DNA from: Cyclobacteriaceae bacterium
Lineage (GTDB): Bacteria > Bacteroidota > Bacteroidia > Cytophagales > Cyclobacteriaceae
DNA: 25,536 bases
Assembly: GCA_015492915.1 (NCBI GenBank)
Contig: WGED01000248.1
Span: forward strand, 1 to 25,536
Direction: 5' to 3'
The notes below the pieces were generated by a model. That model was not told the origin of the DNA. It ran no database searches and worked only from the letters and a program-made list of their open reading frames with translations. Positions 1 through 6,819 of this stretch are shown here, in pieces. Positions within the stretch are counted from its first letter, which is position 1, and each line of letters begins with the position of its first letter. Position numbers and translations under genes: made by a program.

Positions 1-1027
1 CTTCAAACTCTATCCCTATCATCAGACCCAGACCCCGGACATCCCTGATGTCGTCAAATTCCTTCGCCATCTCATGAAGCCGGGACAAAAGCCACGACCC
101 CGTTTCAGCAGCATTGGCAACCAGATTTTCCTCAAGGATCACTTCCAAACTAGCCAGGGCAGCCGCACATGCAAGCGGGTTGCCTCCGAAGGTGGAGCCG
201 TGGTCGCCGGGCGATATGGCATCGGCGACCTTCTGCTTCATCAGGATGGCGCCGATGGGCACGCCGGCACCCAACCCTTTGGCCAATGTGATGATGTCCG
301 GTTCAATACCGTAGTGCTCGTAAGAGAACAACTTCCCCGTGCGCCCCATGCCAGCCTGTATATCGTCCACCACCAGCAGGATGTCATTTTTTACACAAAT
401 CTCATGGAGTTTCTTTATAAATACATCTTCACCGATGTTGATACCCCCTTCGCCCTGCACACACTCCACAAAAACAGCTTTGGCGTCATGGGGTATCTTA
501 TCCAGGGCATCCGTGTTATTGTAGGACAACTGCAGGAAGCCTTTCGGTAAAGGACCGAAGCCCCGCTGAAATGCCTCTTTTCCCATGGCAATGGTGGCGA
601 CGGAGCGCCCGTGAAAACAACCCGAAAAATAGACGACAGGCCCTTTTTTGCCCTTCTTATCTCCATATTTCCTCGCAAATTTCAGCGCACCTTCGTTGGC
701 CTCGAGTCCCGAATTGCAGAAAAAGACACGATCCATGCCCGACACTTCGGTGAGCAGTTTGGCTAGCGCACTCTGTGGTATATTGTGGTAGAGGTTGGAA
801 ATATGGATGAGCGTGGCAGCCTGCTCCCGGATGGCTCGTACCACCTTCGGATGGCAATGGCCCGTATTGTTGACGGCAATGCCTGCGAGTGCATCGATGT
901 ATTCTTTTCCTTCGGTATCCCAGACTCTCGTGTCCTGCCCTTTCACGAAAGTGACAGGGAAACGGCGATAAGTGAAAAGATGCTTTTCTTCATAGATCTT
1001 TGGGGCGGTTTTTTCAGATAATTTCAT
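1..1027 (-). CDS. argD: Acetylornithine/ornithine-type class III aminotransferase, 3' end cut by window edge
   Basis: This is a PLP-dependent class III aminotransferase. The best match is acetylornithine aminotransferase of arginine biosynthesis, a cytoplasmic enzyme that exchanges an amino group between N-acetylornithine and 2-oxoglutarate. I translated 342 residues from the ATG at 1027; the C-terminus (about 50 residues by family length) lies outside the window. The N-terminus reads YRRFPVTFVKG, then LAGIAVNNTGHCHP, both typical of ArgD. The PLP lysine is K250 in TLAKGLGAGVP and the pyridine-binding Asp is D221 in VVDDIQAGMGRTG. Most relatives have DE at that point, where this protein has DD, a mild oddity. 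It lies 84 bp downstream of metX on the same strand, so read-through from the methionine operon is possible. Ornithine or another omega-aminotransferase is the alternative. Class is certain; exact substrate is inference. Confidence 0.8.
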   Translation of the reverse strand, partial: MKLSEKTAPKIYEEKHLFTYRRFPVTFVKGQDTRVWDTEGKEYIDALAGIAVNNTGHCHPKVVRAIREQAATLIHISNLYHNIPQSALAKLLTEVSGMDRVFFCNSGLEANEGALKFARKYGDKKGKKGPVVYFSGCFHGRSVATIAMGKEAFQRGFGPLPKGFLQLSYNNTDALDKIPHDAKAVFVECVQGEGGINIGEDVFIKKLHEICVKNDILLVVDDIQAGMGRTGKLFSYEHYGIEPDIITLAKGLGAGVPIGAILMKQKVADAISPGDHGSTFGGNPLACAAALASLEVILEENLVANAAETGSWLLSRLHEMAKEFDDIRDVRGLGLMIGIEFE

Positions 1028-1070
1028 AGTCGGCGAATATAGTGGCAAACTGAATCGCCCCAAAAATAGT

Positions 1071-1104
1071 CTTTTTCTCATGGAAAAAGCACGATTTTCA
1101 CGCC
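1071..1104. repeat. AT-rich palindrome, CATG-type, between metX and argD
   Basis: Here CTTTTT and AAAAAG form an inverted repeat around TCATGG, and the following stretch CATGGAAAAAGCACGATTTTCACG resembles the other CATG palindromes at 3993, 4245, 13426 and 23205. It sits in the 84 bp gap just after the metX stop and could act as a weak RNA hairpin between the two genes. This copy is the most degenerate of the five. Confidence 0.35.
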
Positions 1105-1111
1105 TATTCCC

Positions 1112-2155
1112 TCAGGCTGACCTTTTCTTGGCCTGTGTCTCCTCATAAAACCTGCCGATAGCCTCCGTAAGCTTTTCGAACTCGAGCAGGAAGCCGTCAT
1201 GACCGTAATAGGAGTCGATCTCATCGAACACAGCATCCGGCACATGACGCGCGAGGAATTTCTGTTCGGTAACGGGAAAGAGGATGTCGTTGTCGATGCC
1301 CAGGAACAGACTGCGCGCCTTGATCCGCTTGAGCGCGTTGATCACGCCGCCGCGGTTTCGTCCTACATTCTGCGTGTCCATCGCTTTGGAGATGACCCAG
1401 TAGGAGAAAGCATTGAAGCGCTTCTGCATCTTCAGTCCCTGATACTGCTGGTAGGAGGATGCCTTGAAATTATCGAAAACCTCATCGGAGGTCTCGTGCT
1501 GCTTAATCTCATAGCACACATAATTTCTGTACGAAAGCAGGCCCACAGCCCTCGCGGCCTTCATGCCTCCGAGCCCCGCGTCGTCGCGGTCTTCTTTCCA
1601 TGTCTGATCAGCTTCGATGGCCATGCGCTGTGTCTCATTGAAGGCAATGGCCCATGGCGAATGCTTGGCATTGGCGCCGATGGCCACGAGATGGTCAAAC
1701 CTGTCAGGGTCCATGACTGCCCATTCGATGGCCTGCTGGCCGCCCATCGAGCAGCCGATCACGGTGTGGATGCGGTCAATCCCCAGATGTCGGCGAACGA
1801 GGTCGTAGCTGCGCACCATGTCTTTGTTGGTCAGTAATGGAAAATCATGATAATACGGCTTTCCCGTTTCGGGATTTTCCGACAAGGGCCCAGTGGAGCC
1901 GTAGCATCCGCCTGGCATGTTCACACAGACGACGAAATGCTTTTCAGGGTCATAGAGCCTCCCCTCACCAAACAGGCCGCCCCACCATTCGGTAAAATCC
2001 GAATTGCCCGAAAAAGCATGACAAACCCATATCACGTTGCTCCTATCCTCGTTCAGCTTGCCGTAGGTGGTGTAAAAAAGCTGAAGCTCAGACAGATACT
2101 CACCCGATTCCAGCTCAAACCGCTTTTTATAATGATAGACTTTGTTTGTTACCAT
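1112..2155 (-). CDS. metX: Homoserine O-acetyltransferase (MetX)
   Basis: An alpha/beta-hydrolase-fold acyltransferase of 347 residues that activates homoserine, by family norm with acetyl-CoA, for direct sulfhydrylation in methionine synthesis. The nucleophile is S136 in IGCSMGGQ, the acid is D290 in GIDNDILFP, and the base is H319 in YYGHDGFLLE. The NMPGGCYGSTGP stretch at about 79-90 is a MetX signature. It is full length and starts at the only sensible ATG. The gene follows metY by 75 bp and makes metY's substrate, so the pair forms a complete two-step route from homoserine to homocysteine. It is probably under the same SAM riboswitch. Some MetX proteins use succinyl-CoA instead, and I cannot tell this from sequence alone. 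Confidence 0.95.
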   Translation of the reverse strand: MVTNKVYHYKKRFELESGEYLSELQLFYTTYGKLNEDRSNVIWVCHAFSGNSDFTEWWGGLFGEGRLYDPEKHFVVCVNMPGGCYGSTGPLSENPETGKPYYHDFPLLTNKDMVRSYDLVRRHLGIDRIHTVIGCSMGGQQAIEWAVMDPDRFDHLVAIGANAKHSPWAIAFNETQRMAIEADQTWKEDRDDAGLGGMKAARAVGLLSYRNYVCYEIKQHETSDEVFDNFKASSYQQYQGLKMQKRFNAFSYWVISKAMDTQNVGRNRGGVINALKRIKARSLFLGIDNDILFPVTEQKFLARHVPDAVFDEIDSYYGHDGFLLEFEKLTEAIGRFYEETQAKKRSA

Positions 2156-2181
2156 TTTCAGTGTTTTTTATCACAACAACC

Positions 2182-2214
2182 AATCCTCCAAAGGTTTGAA
2201 ACCCCTGGAGGGTT
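2182..2214. repeat. 33 bp near-perfect palindrome between metY and metX
   Basis: The arms CCTCCA and TGGAGG, together with AGGTTT and AAACC, pair around a single central G at 2198. Fourteen of sixteen positions pair, one of them by G-T wobble. It lies 16 bp past the metY stop and about 27 bp before the metX start. In RNA it would be a hairpin that could pause or partly terminate transcription, or protect the metY 3' end. There is no following U-tract on the minus strand, so a full terminator is unlikely. Palindromes of this general style are common between genes in Bacteroidota. Confidence 0.6.
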
Positions 2215-2230
2215 TAGGCTTAATACATAT

Positions 2231-3556
2231 CTAAACCGAGACCGTGTCAGGCTTGAACACTTTGTCAAATGCCTGCGTAAAATCGGCCTTGATGTCCTCA
2301 ATATGCTCATAGCCGACAGATACCCTGAGCTGCGCCGGTTGCACGCCGGAAGCGAGCTGCTCCTCGTCCGTCAGTTGCTGGTGCGTGGTCGATGCCGGGT
2401 GGATGATCAGCGTCTTGGCGTCGCCCACATTAGCCAGGTGGCTTACCAGCCTGAGTGAATCCACAAATCTCGCGGCATTCTCTCTGCCCCCCTTGATGAT
2501 GAAGGTGAGCACGCCCCCGAAACCATGCTTCAGATATTTTTTCGCTGTCTCATGATATTTACTCGATTTCAGCCCGGGATAGTTTACGTTCTCCACATGC
2601 TCATGATTTTCGAGCCATTCGGCCAGCCTCAGCGCATTGTCCACCGTGCGGTCAACGCGAAGGGACAAGGTTTCCAGCCCCTGGAGGAAGAGGAAGGCAT
2701 TGAACGGGCTCATGCACGGGCCGTAATCACGCAGTCCTTCCACCCTGGCCCTGATGATGAAGGCGATGTTGGGCAGGCCGAGCGGATTGCCCTCGCCGAA
2801 GGTCTCCCAGAATTTCAGACCGTGATACCCTTCCGAAGGCTCGGTGAATTGCGGGAATTTACCGTTGGCCCAGTTGAAGTTGCCCCCGTCCACGATGACG
2901 CCGCCGATGCTGGTGCCGTGGCCGCCGACCCATTTGGTGGTTGACTGCACCACGATGTTAGCGCCGTACTCGATGGGCCTGCCGATATATCCTGCTGCGC
3001 CAAAAGTATTGTCAACAATGAGCGGGATGTCATATTTTTGTGCAAGTGCCGCAAAAGCCTCAAAATCAGGCACATTGAACTCAGGATTACCCATGGTTTC
3101 GAGATAAACGGCTTTCGTTTTGTCATCGATCAGCTTTTCGAACTCCTCTATGGTATCTTCTTTGGCAAAGCGTGCCTCAAGCCCTATGCGTTTGAACTGC
3201 ACCTTGAACTGATTGAAAGTGCCGCCGTACAGATGGCTGGTGGTGACGAAATTCTCGCCTGCCTGCAGGACGTTGGACAACGCGATGAACTGCGCCGCCT
3301 GCCCCGATGACACCGCCAGGGCTGCCACCCCGCCCTCGAGCGCTGCGATACGCTTTTCGAGCACATCGGTCGTGGGGTTCATGATACGGGTATAAATATT
3401 TCCGAATTCCTTGAGCGCGAACAGGTTGGCGCCGTGCTCGGAATCTTTGAATACGAATGAAGTGGTCTGATAAATCGGCACCGCACGGGCGCCTGTGGCA
3501 GGGTCAGGCTCCTGACCCGCGTGCAACTGTAGTGTTTCAAATCTGTAATCTGACAT
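2231..3556 (-). CDS. metY: O-acetylhomoserine sulfhydrylase (MetY)
   Basis: A Cys/Met-metabolism PLP enzyme of 441 residues. It joins O-acetylhomoserine and sulfide to give homocysteine and acetate in the cytoplasm. The PLP lysine is K208 in VQSTTKWVGGHG, and the pyridine-binding Asp is D182 in VDNTFGAAGY. The N-terminal FETLQLHAGQEPDP and the long insertion around FPQFTEPSEGYHG (about 235-250) mark the long O-acetylhomoserine type rather than MetB or MetC. The ATG at 3556 is the first codon that gives the family N-terminus. It is the first gene of a metY-metX operon whose leader carries a SAM-I riboswitch, so it should be made when SAM is low. The direct sulfhydrylation route is well supported by the metX neighbour. 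Confidence 0.95.
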   Translation of the reverse strand: MSDYRFETLQLHAGQEPDPATGARAVPIYQTTSFVFKDSEHGANLFALKEFGNIYTRIMNPTTDVLEKRIAALEGGVAALAVSSGQAAQFIALSNVLQAGENFVTTSHLYGGTFNQFKVQFKRIGLEARFAKEDTIEEFEKLIDDKTKAVYLETMGNPEFNVPDFEAFAALAQKYDIPLIVDNTFGAAGYIGRPIEYGANIVVQSTTKWVGGHGTSIGGVIVDGGNFNWANGKFPQFTEPSEGYHGLKFWETFGEGNPLGLPNIAFIIRARVEGLRDYGPCMSPFNAFLFLQGLETLSLRVDRTVDNALRLAEWLENHEHVENVNYPGLKSSKYHETAKKYLKHGFGGVLTFIIKGGRENAARFVDSLRLVSHLANVGDAKTLIIHPASTTHQQLTDEEQLASGVQPAQLRVSVGYEHIEDIKADFTQAFDKVFKPDTVSV

Positions 3557-3630
3557 AATGATTATTAGTTATAGTTCATGAATCGTTTTGGTTCTCAGCA
3601 AACACCTGATTGAGTGCAGGGTCACTCTTA

Positions 3631-3706
3631 GCCCGGCAGCATGTGAGAGGCTGTACCGCCCGGCAGTATTACATGCACATAACACCGAGTCCGAAAGGCC
3701 TTATGT
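3631..3706 (-). promoter_or_regulatory. Competing hairpins in the metY leader
   Basis: Three possible stems lie between the riboswitch and metY. Hairpin 1 pairs 3701-3706 with 3677-3682 (ACATAA/TTATGT). Hairpin 2 pairs 3671-3676 with 3639-3644 (GCATGT/ACATGC). Hairpin 3 pairs 3658-3664 with 3631-3637 (GCCGGGC against itself, one mismatch). The arms of hairpins 2 and 3 are interleaved, so they exclude each other or form a pseudoknot. The last codons of the upstream ORF cover the 3' arm of hairpin 1 and the 5' arm of hairpin 2. The GCCCGGCAG sequence occurs twice (3631-3639, 3658-3666). No U-tract follows, so these are not plain intrinsic terminators. Function is inference. Confidence 0.4.
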
Positions 3707-3779
3707 TATTGACGGAAGGAAGACGGTCGTATGATACGCCGACCCGTGAAGAGATGAAAAGAAGATGATAATTTTTCAT
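3669..3779 (-). CDS. Possible 36-codon leader peptide ending Met-Cys-Met, upstream of metY
   Basis: A short ORF starts with ATG at 3779, about 7 nt after the P1 helix of the SAM riboswitch, and ends with TAA at 3669, about 112 nt before metY. The 36-residue product begins MKNYHLLFISS, continues through DRLPSVNNIRPFG, and ends GLGVMCM. Two Met and one Cys codon next to the stop, in the leader of a sulfur amino-acid operon, resemble a stalling leader peptide. The C-terminal codons overlap the arms of two candidate hairpins. I see no clear ribosome site, which is normal in Bacteroidota. Chance is a real alternative: Met and Cys appear only at the very end and the ORF is short. Confidence 0.4.
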   Translation of the reverse strand: MKNYHLLFISSRVGVSYDRLPSVNNIRPFGLGVMCM

Positions 3780-3785
3780 TGTGCT

Positions 3786-3907
3786 ATCAATTTATATTCT
3801 TTCGCGCGAACAACCACAGCGAAATCAGGAATTGGCACCTTGGCATTTGCCGCCAGGTTGCCAGGGTTTCACAGAGCCTGTCTCTCCACCCTTCTGTATA
3901 AATCAAT
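3786..3907 (-). ncRNA. SAM-I (S-box) riboswitch in the metY-metX leader
   Basis: Read on the minus strand, the core contains GGTGGAGAGACAGGCTC, then TGAAACCCTGGCAACC, then AAGGTGCCAATTCCTG, in the order and spacing of the S-box family. P1 is an 11-pair helix with two wobbles between 3897-3907 and 3786-3796. P4 is visible as GCGAAA/TTTCGC at 3819-3824 and 3800-3805. By family knowledge the RNA binds S-adenosylmethionine and lowers expression of the downstream gene, here metY-metX, which fits their role exactly. The aptamer ends about 230 nt before the metY start, and the 3' side holds a small ORF and hairpins rather than an obvious terminator. Confidence 0.92.
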
Positions 3908-3931
3908 TACGATCTAATTGACTTGGGAGTG

Positions 3932-3963
3932 CAATGATAGGGCATTCGGCGGGAATTTCCAAA
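3932..3963 (-). promoter_or_regulatory. Candidate promoter of the metY-metX operon
   Basis: TTTG at 3960-3963 (minus strand), 20 bp spacer, then TATCATTG at 3932-3939, a one-mismatch match to the Bacteroidota -7 motif TAnnTTTG. A transcript from here would start just before the 5' arm of riboswitch P1 at 3907, which is where the promoter is expected. Confidence 0.5.
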
Positions 3964-3992
3964 TTTTATTTGCCCCGCACGATGGATGGCGG

Positions 3993-4115
3993 CATGAAAA
4001 AATGGTGATTTTCTCATGGAAGCATCCTGGCAGACTGAGGGAGGGCCTGCGACAGGCGCAGGGATCGTCACTTTTTGTTTTATTATTCTGATAAACTAAA
4101 AAATACCATAGTTTC
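3993..4115. repeat. Degenerate intergenic repeat, copy 1
   Basis: The element begins with the 26 bp palindrome at 3993-4018 (CATGAAAAAATGG...TTTTCTCATG), followed by GAAGCATCCTGGCA, a G/C-rich hairpin (GCCTG/CAGGC) and a T-rich end near 4070-4083. The copy at 4245 has the same order of parts: 23 of the 26 palindrome bases match and 13 of the next 14 match, and similarity then falls off. The outer right limit is approximate. No coding sequence is visible. The 3908-4403 stretch without genes consists mainly of these two copies and small hairpins between them. Confidence 0.6.
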
Positions 4116-4240
4116 CGGCCCACGTGCCGGGACCTCCTGAGGGGGAGTAATGAATATCTATGAAGAAATGATTATTATTCCCGTCGCACACCCCTTTGTC
4201 CCCTAAAGGGACCCAGCGCGCATTGGGGTAGGGGTTGCAC
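4115..4240. repeat. Cluster of small GC-rich hairpins between the two repeat copies
   Basis: CCGGC and GCCGG (4115-4119, 4126-4130) form a stem around CCACGT, followed by CCTC/GAGG. Further on, GTCCC and GGGAC pair around CTAAA near 4199-4213, within a stretch rich in CCCCT and GGGG. Such CCCTTT/AAAGGG segments are common between genes in Bacteroidota. I see no gene or RNA of known type here. Confidence 0.35.
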
Positions 4241-4244
4241 CAAC

Positions 4245-4360
4245 CATGAAAAAATGGCCGTTTTCTCATGGAAGCATCCTTGCAATTCGAAGGAGGCCCC
4301 GGAATTCTGTCAGGGCCAGAATCCGGGGACTATCGATTATTGTTTTTCCAGAAATTAAAA
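4245..4360. repeat. Degenerate intergenic repeat, copy 2
   Basis: This is the second copy of the element at 3993, in the same orientation. It starts with the palindrome at 4245-4270, then GAAGCATCCTTGCA, then a longer hairpin built from CCCCGGAATTCTG and CAGAATCCGGGG, then ATTATTGTTTTT. The hairpin differs in sequence from copy 1 but is kept as a hairpin, which suggests the RNA or DNA fold matters more than the bases. It ends next to the terminator of the sugar isomerase-like gene. Confidence 0.6.
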
Positions 4361-4379
4361 ATCCCGCAAAAGCGGGATT
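4357..4379 (-). terminator. Intrinsic terminator of the Tat-signal isomerase-like gene
   Basis: On the minus strand AATCCCGC, a TTTT loop and GCGGGATT form a perfect 8 bp stem running straight into a T-rich run. It begins 24 nt after the stop codon of the gene at 4404-5351. Confidence 0.85.
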
Positions 4380-4403
4380 GGTTTGATATGAATTTCAAGC
4401 TAT

Positions 4404-5351
4404 TTACGAAAGTGCCTTGCCCACTTTGATAAGCAGGGCCTTGGTCAGCATCACGGCCTTGTCCTCATCGATCTTCGATTCGGACTCAATGCCCACATGG
4501 CCCGTGTAGCCCGCATCCTTTACGATCTTCATCAGTCGCATGTAATCCATGTTCACCTCGTCGCCGTTTTCCTTGAAAGCATTCGTCTTGGCGCTCACAC
4601 CTTTGGCGTAGGGCATCAGTTCGGCTACGCCCTTGTACCTGTCATACTCCTCGGCGCAGCCTTCCGGGCCGCGTCTGATGCAGAAATTGCCGAAGTCGGG
4701 CAGCGTACCGCATGTGGGCTTGTTCACCTGCTTCATCACACTCGACAGCCACTGGCCGTTTGATGAAAAGCCACCGTGGTTCTCGACAATGATGTTGATG
4801 CCGTAGGGCTCTGCAAACTCCGTAAGCCTGCTCAACCCGTCAACGGCGGCGGTTTTGGCTTCTTTAGGATCCTTCGATGAGGTACGCGCATTGACGCGGA
4901 TGGAATGACACCCGAGAAATTTGGCGGCCTCCACCCATTTGTAATGATTTTCTATGGCTTGTGTTCGTTTTTTGTCATCGATTTCGGCGAGAGGGCCTTC
5001 GCCGTCGATCATTATGAGCACGTTGGTGACACCCAGGTCAGAGGTGCGCGTTTTCAGCTCCTTCAGATAAGCTTCGTCGCGTGCCTTGTCCTTGAAAAAC
5101 TGGTTGACATATTCCACGGCATGGATGCCGAAATCATTTTTCGCCTTGGCCGGAAAATCGAGGTTGGTCAGCTTTCCTGAGAACAGCGTCCTGTGCAACG
5201 ACCATTCGGCAAGCGATATTTTAAAGAACAGTTTCGGCTCAGCCTCAAGCAGTTCGCGGCTCCAGCCCGCAAAAGGGATCGCCGATAAGGCGGAAAGGCT
5301 CAACAGCCCTTTGCCGCTATTTTTCAGGAATTTTCTTCTTTGTTCATTCAT
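4404..5351 (-). CDS. Sugar phosphate isomerase/epimerase family protein with Tat signal
   Basis: A 315-residue protein with a twin-arginine type leader (RRKFLK at 5-10, hydrophobic stretch to about 28) followed by a xylose-isomerase-like TIM barrel. Barrel features include FKISLAEWSLHR near 42-53, the YVNQFF strand, VLIMIDGEG, SIRVNARTS, INIIVENHGG with a likely metal Glu, and HVGIESES near the end with a second Glu. Family members isomerise or epimerise sugars or related hydroxy-carbonyl compounds with a divalent metal. The substrate cannot be named from sequence. The signal predicts export folded to the periplasm, and a tatC gene is present in the same window. It stands alone on the minus strand with its own terminator. 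Confidence 0.8.
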   Translation of the reverse strand: MNEQRRKFLKNSGKGLLSLSALSAIPFAGWSRELLEAEPKLFFKISLAEWSLHRTLFSGKLTNLDFPAKAKNDFGIHAVEYVNQFFKDKARDEAYLKELKTRTSDLGVTNVLIMIDGEGPLAEIDDKKRTQAIENHYKWVEAAKFLGCHSIRVNARTSSKDPKEAKTAAVDGLSRLTEFAEPYGINIIVENHGGFSSNGQWLSSVMKQVNKPTCGTLPDFGNFCIRRGPEGCAEEYDRYKGVAELMPYAKGVSAKTNAFKENGDEVNMDYMRLMKIVKDAGYTGHVGIESESKIDEDKAVMLTKALLIKVGKALS

Positions 5352-5440
5352 AATTTTTGCATTTGAAAGGTTTTTCTGACCGAATTTAGCAATATTTCAT
5401 TTCAATGCCTATCGGGGTGGTTTTGAATTAATGCCAATTT

Positions 5441-5473
5441 TTTGTGTGCTGACTAAAAAGCATTGTAAATTTA
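5441..5473 (+). promoter_or_regulatory. Candidate promoter of the GNAT gene
   Basis: TTTG at 5441-5444, 21 bp spacer, then TAAATTTA at 5466-5473, a match to TAnnTTTG except for the last base. It lies about 60 bp before the GNAT start. Confidence 0.4.
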
Positions 5474-5532
5474 CGGCCTTTATACCGTCGTAGCGGAATA
5501 ATGAAGGAAAATAATCATTAAAATCCCATGAT

Positions 5533-6780
5533 ATGGAACTTGTTAAAGTAAAAGATAAAAAAACCGCCAAAGAATTTCTGATGCTGCCCGTGCACCTTTA
5601 TAAAAACGAGGAACACTGGATCAGGCCGCTCGATGACGATATCAACAAGATCTTTGACAGGGAGAAGAACAAATATTTCCGCCATGGCGATCTGATCAGG
5701 TGGATACTAAAAGACGGCAACGGTCAAACCATTGGCAGGGTGGCGGCTTTTGTGGACGAAAGGACGGCTCGCAAGGACAACGACCAGCCCACCGGCGGTA
5801 TGGGTTATTTCGAGTGCATCAATGACAAAAAGGCTGCCTTCATGCTGTTTGACGCCTGCAAGAACTGGCTTGCCGAACGAGGTATGGAAGCCATGGACGG
5901 CCCCATCAACTTCGGCGACCGCGATAAGTGGTGGGGGCTGCTCGTCAAAGGCTTTGACAAAGATCCAAATTACACCTGCAACTACAATTTTCCCTACTAT
6001 CGGGAGTTGTTCGAATCCTATGGATTCAAAACATATTTCGAGCAGTTTACTTATGGCCGCAAGGTGATGGAGCCCATCAGCCCGCGGTTGATGGAGAAGG
6101 CGGACAGGATATTCAAAAATCCGAAATATTCGTTTCGGCACATCAGGCTGAAAGAAATCGATAAGTTTACGGAGTACTTTCATGAAATTTACAACAAAGC
6201 CTGGGCGAGCCACAAAGGGGTGCCCAAACTACCGCTGTCAATGGCTAAACACCTGATGAAGCAGATGAAGCCGATTATTGATGAAAAAATCATGTGGTTC
6301 GGTTTTTATGAAGACAAACCGATCGCTTTTTTCATCATGCTGCCTGAAGTGAATCAGATATTCAAACATGTAAACGGCAAGATGAACCTGGTGGGCAAGC
6401 TTAAATTTCTTTATCATAAATGGAGAAAGACCAATAAAAAGATGTTCGGCACCATATTCGGCATCGTACCTGAACATCAGGGCAAAGGCGTTGACGGGGC
6501 CATTGTCGAGTCGGTCAGAAGAAGGGTGCAGGGAGATTATACCCGCTATGAGGATTTTGAAATGAACTGGATCGGTGATTTTAATCTGAGGATGATTCAC
6601 CTCGTAGAGCAGGTCGGCGGTGACAGGGTCAAGATCCACAAGACATACCGCTATCTCTTTGACAGGACAAAACCATTCAAGCGCATGCCGTTTATCGGAA
6701 GCAAAAAAGAAAAGGCAAAAGCAGAAAACGCAACGACAGAGGATAAAAATAACAACGGAAATGAAAAAAGCACAAATTAA
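5533..6780 (+). CDS. GNAT-fold N-acetyltransferase-like protein
   Basis: A 415-residue soluble protein without signal or membrane segment. The N-terminal half (MELVKVKDKKTAKEFLMLPVHLY, WIRPLDDDI, GRVAAFVDER) has the look of a GNAT-like domain. The C-terminal half carries IFGIVPEHQGKGVDGAI at about 308-324, where the QGKG part fits the acetyl-CoA pyrophosphate-binding loop. Large two-part GNAT proteins of this kind are widespread in Bacteroidota with unknown substrate. The last 20 or so residues (KAKAENATTEDKNNNGNEKSTN) are low-complexity and hydrophilic, and their DNA is duplicated 205 bp downstream. The gene converges on pheA. The fold call is fairly firm; the acceptor molecule is unknown. 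Confidence 0.8.
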   Translation: MELVKVKDKKTAKEFLMLPVHLYKNEEHWIRPLDDDINKIFDREKNKYFRHGDLIRWILKDGNGQTIGRVAAFVDERTARKDNDQPTGGMGYFECINDKKAAFMLFDACKNWLAERGMEAMDGPINFGDRDKWWGLLVKGFDKDPNYTCNYNFPYYRELFESYGFKTYFEQFTYGRKVMEPISPRLMEKADRIFKNPKYSFRHIRLKEIDKFTEYFHEIYNKAWASHKGVPKLPLSMAKHLMKQMKPIIDEKIMWFGFYEDKPIAFFIMLPEVNQIFKHVNGKMNLVGKLKFLYHKWRKTNKKMFGTIFGIVPEHQGKGVDGAIVESVRRRVQGDYTRYEDFEMNWIGDFNLRMIHLVEQVGGDRVKIHKTYRYLFDRTKPFKRMPFIGSKKEKAKAENATTEDKNNNGNEKSTN

Positions 6781-6819
6781 CGGTTAGCACATCTTCACAT
6801 AGCTGCTGAGCCATTTGAT
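6707..6819. repeat. Direct repeat, copy 1 (true GNAT 3' end plus decayed pheA tail)
   Basis: This 113 bp segment matches 6912-7023 with only two differences: one A missing in copy 2 within an A-run, and T versus C at 6806/7010 or the adjacent base. It holds the real GNAT stop codon. On the minus strand it also encodes a pheA-like tail in which a conserved-frame Gly codon has become Ser. It is therefore a non-functional pheA end. Confidence 0.95.

Noticed and set aside
1199..1837. 212-codon open frame on the plus strand within metX
   Set aside because: It is antisense to a complete MetX with catalytic triad and shows no motif of its own.
3557..3620. CTGAGAACC in the metY leader as a thiamine (THI-box) riboswitch
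   Set aside because: Only a few bases fit; the other THI-box core segments are missing, and the SAM-I aptamer already explains the leader.
3914..4123. 69-codon minus-strand frame upstream of the metY leader
   Set aside because: It spans the candidate metY promoter and repeat copy 1, and its product has no family look.
3908..4403. CRISPR array in the repeat-bearing gap
   Set aside because: Only two imperfect copies about 250 bp apart, with unequal hairpins and no regular spacers or cas genes.
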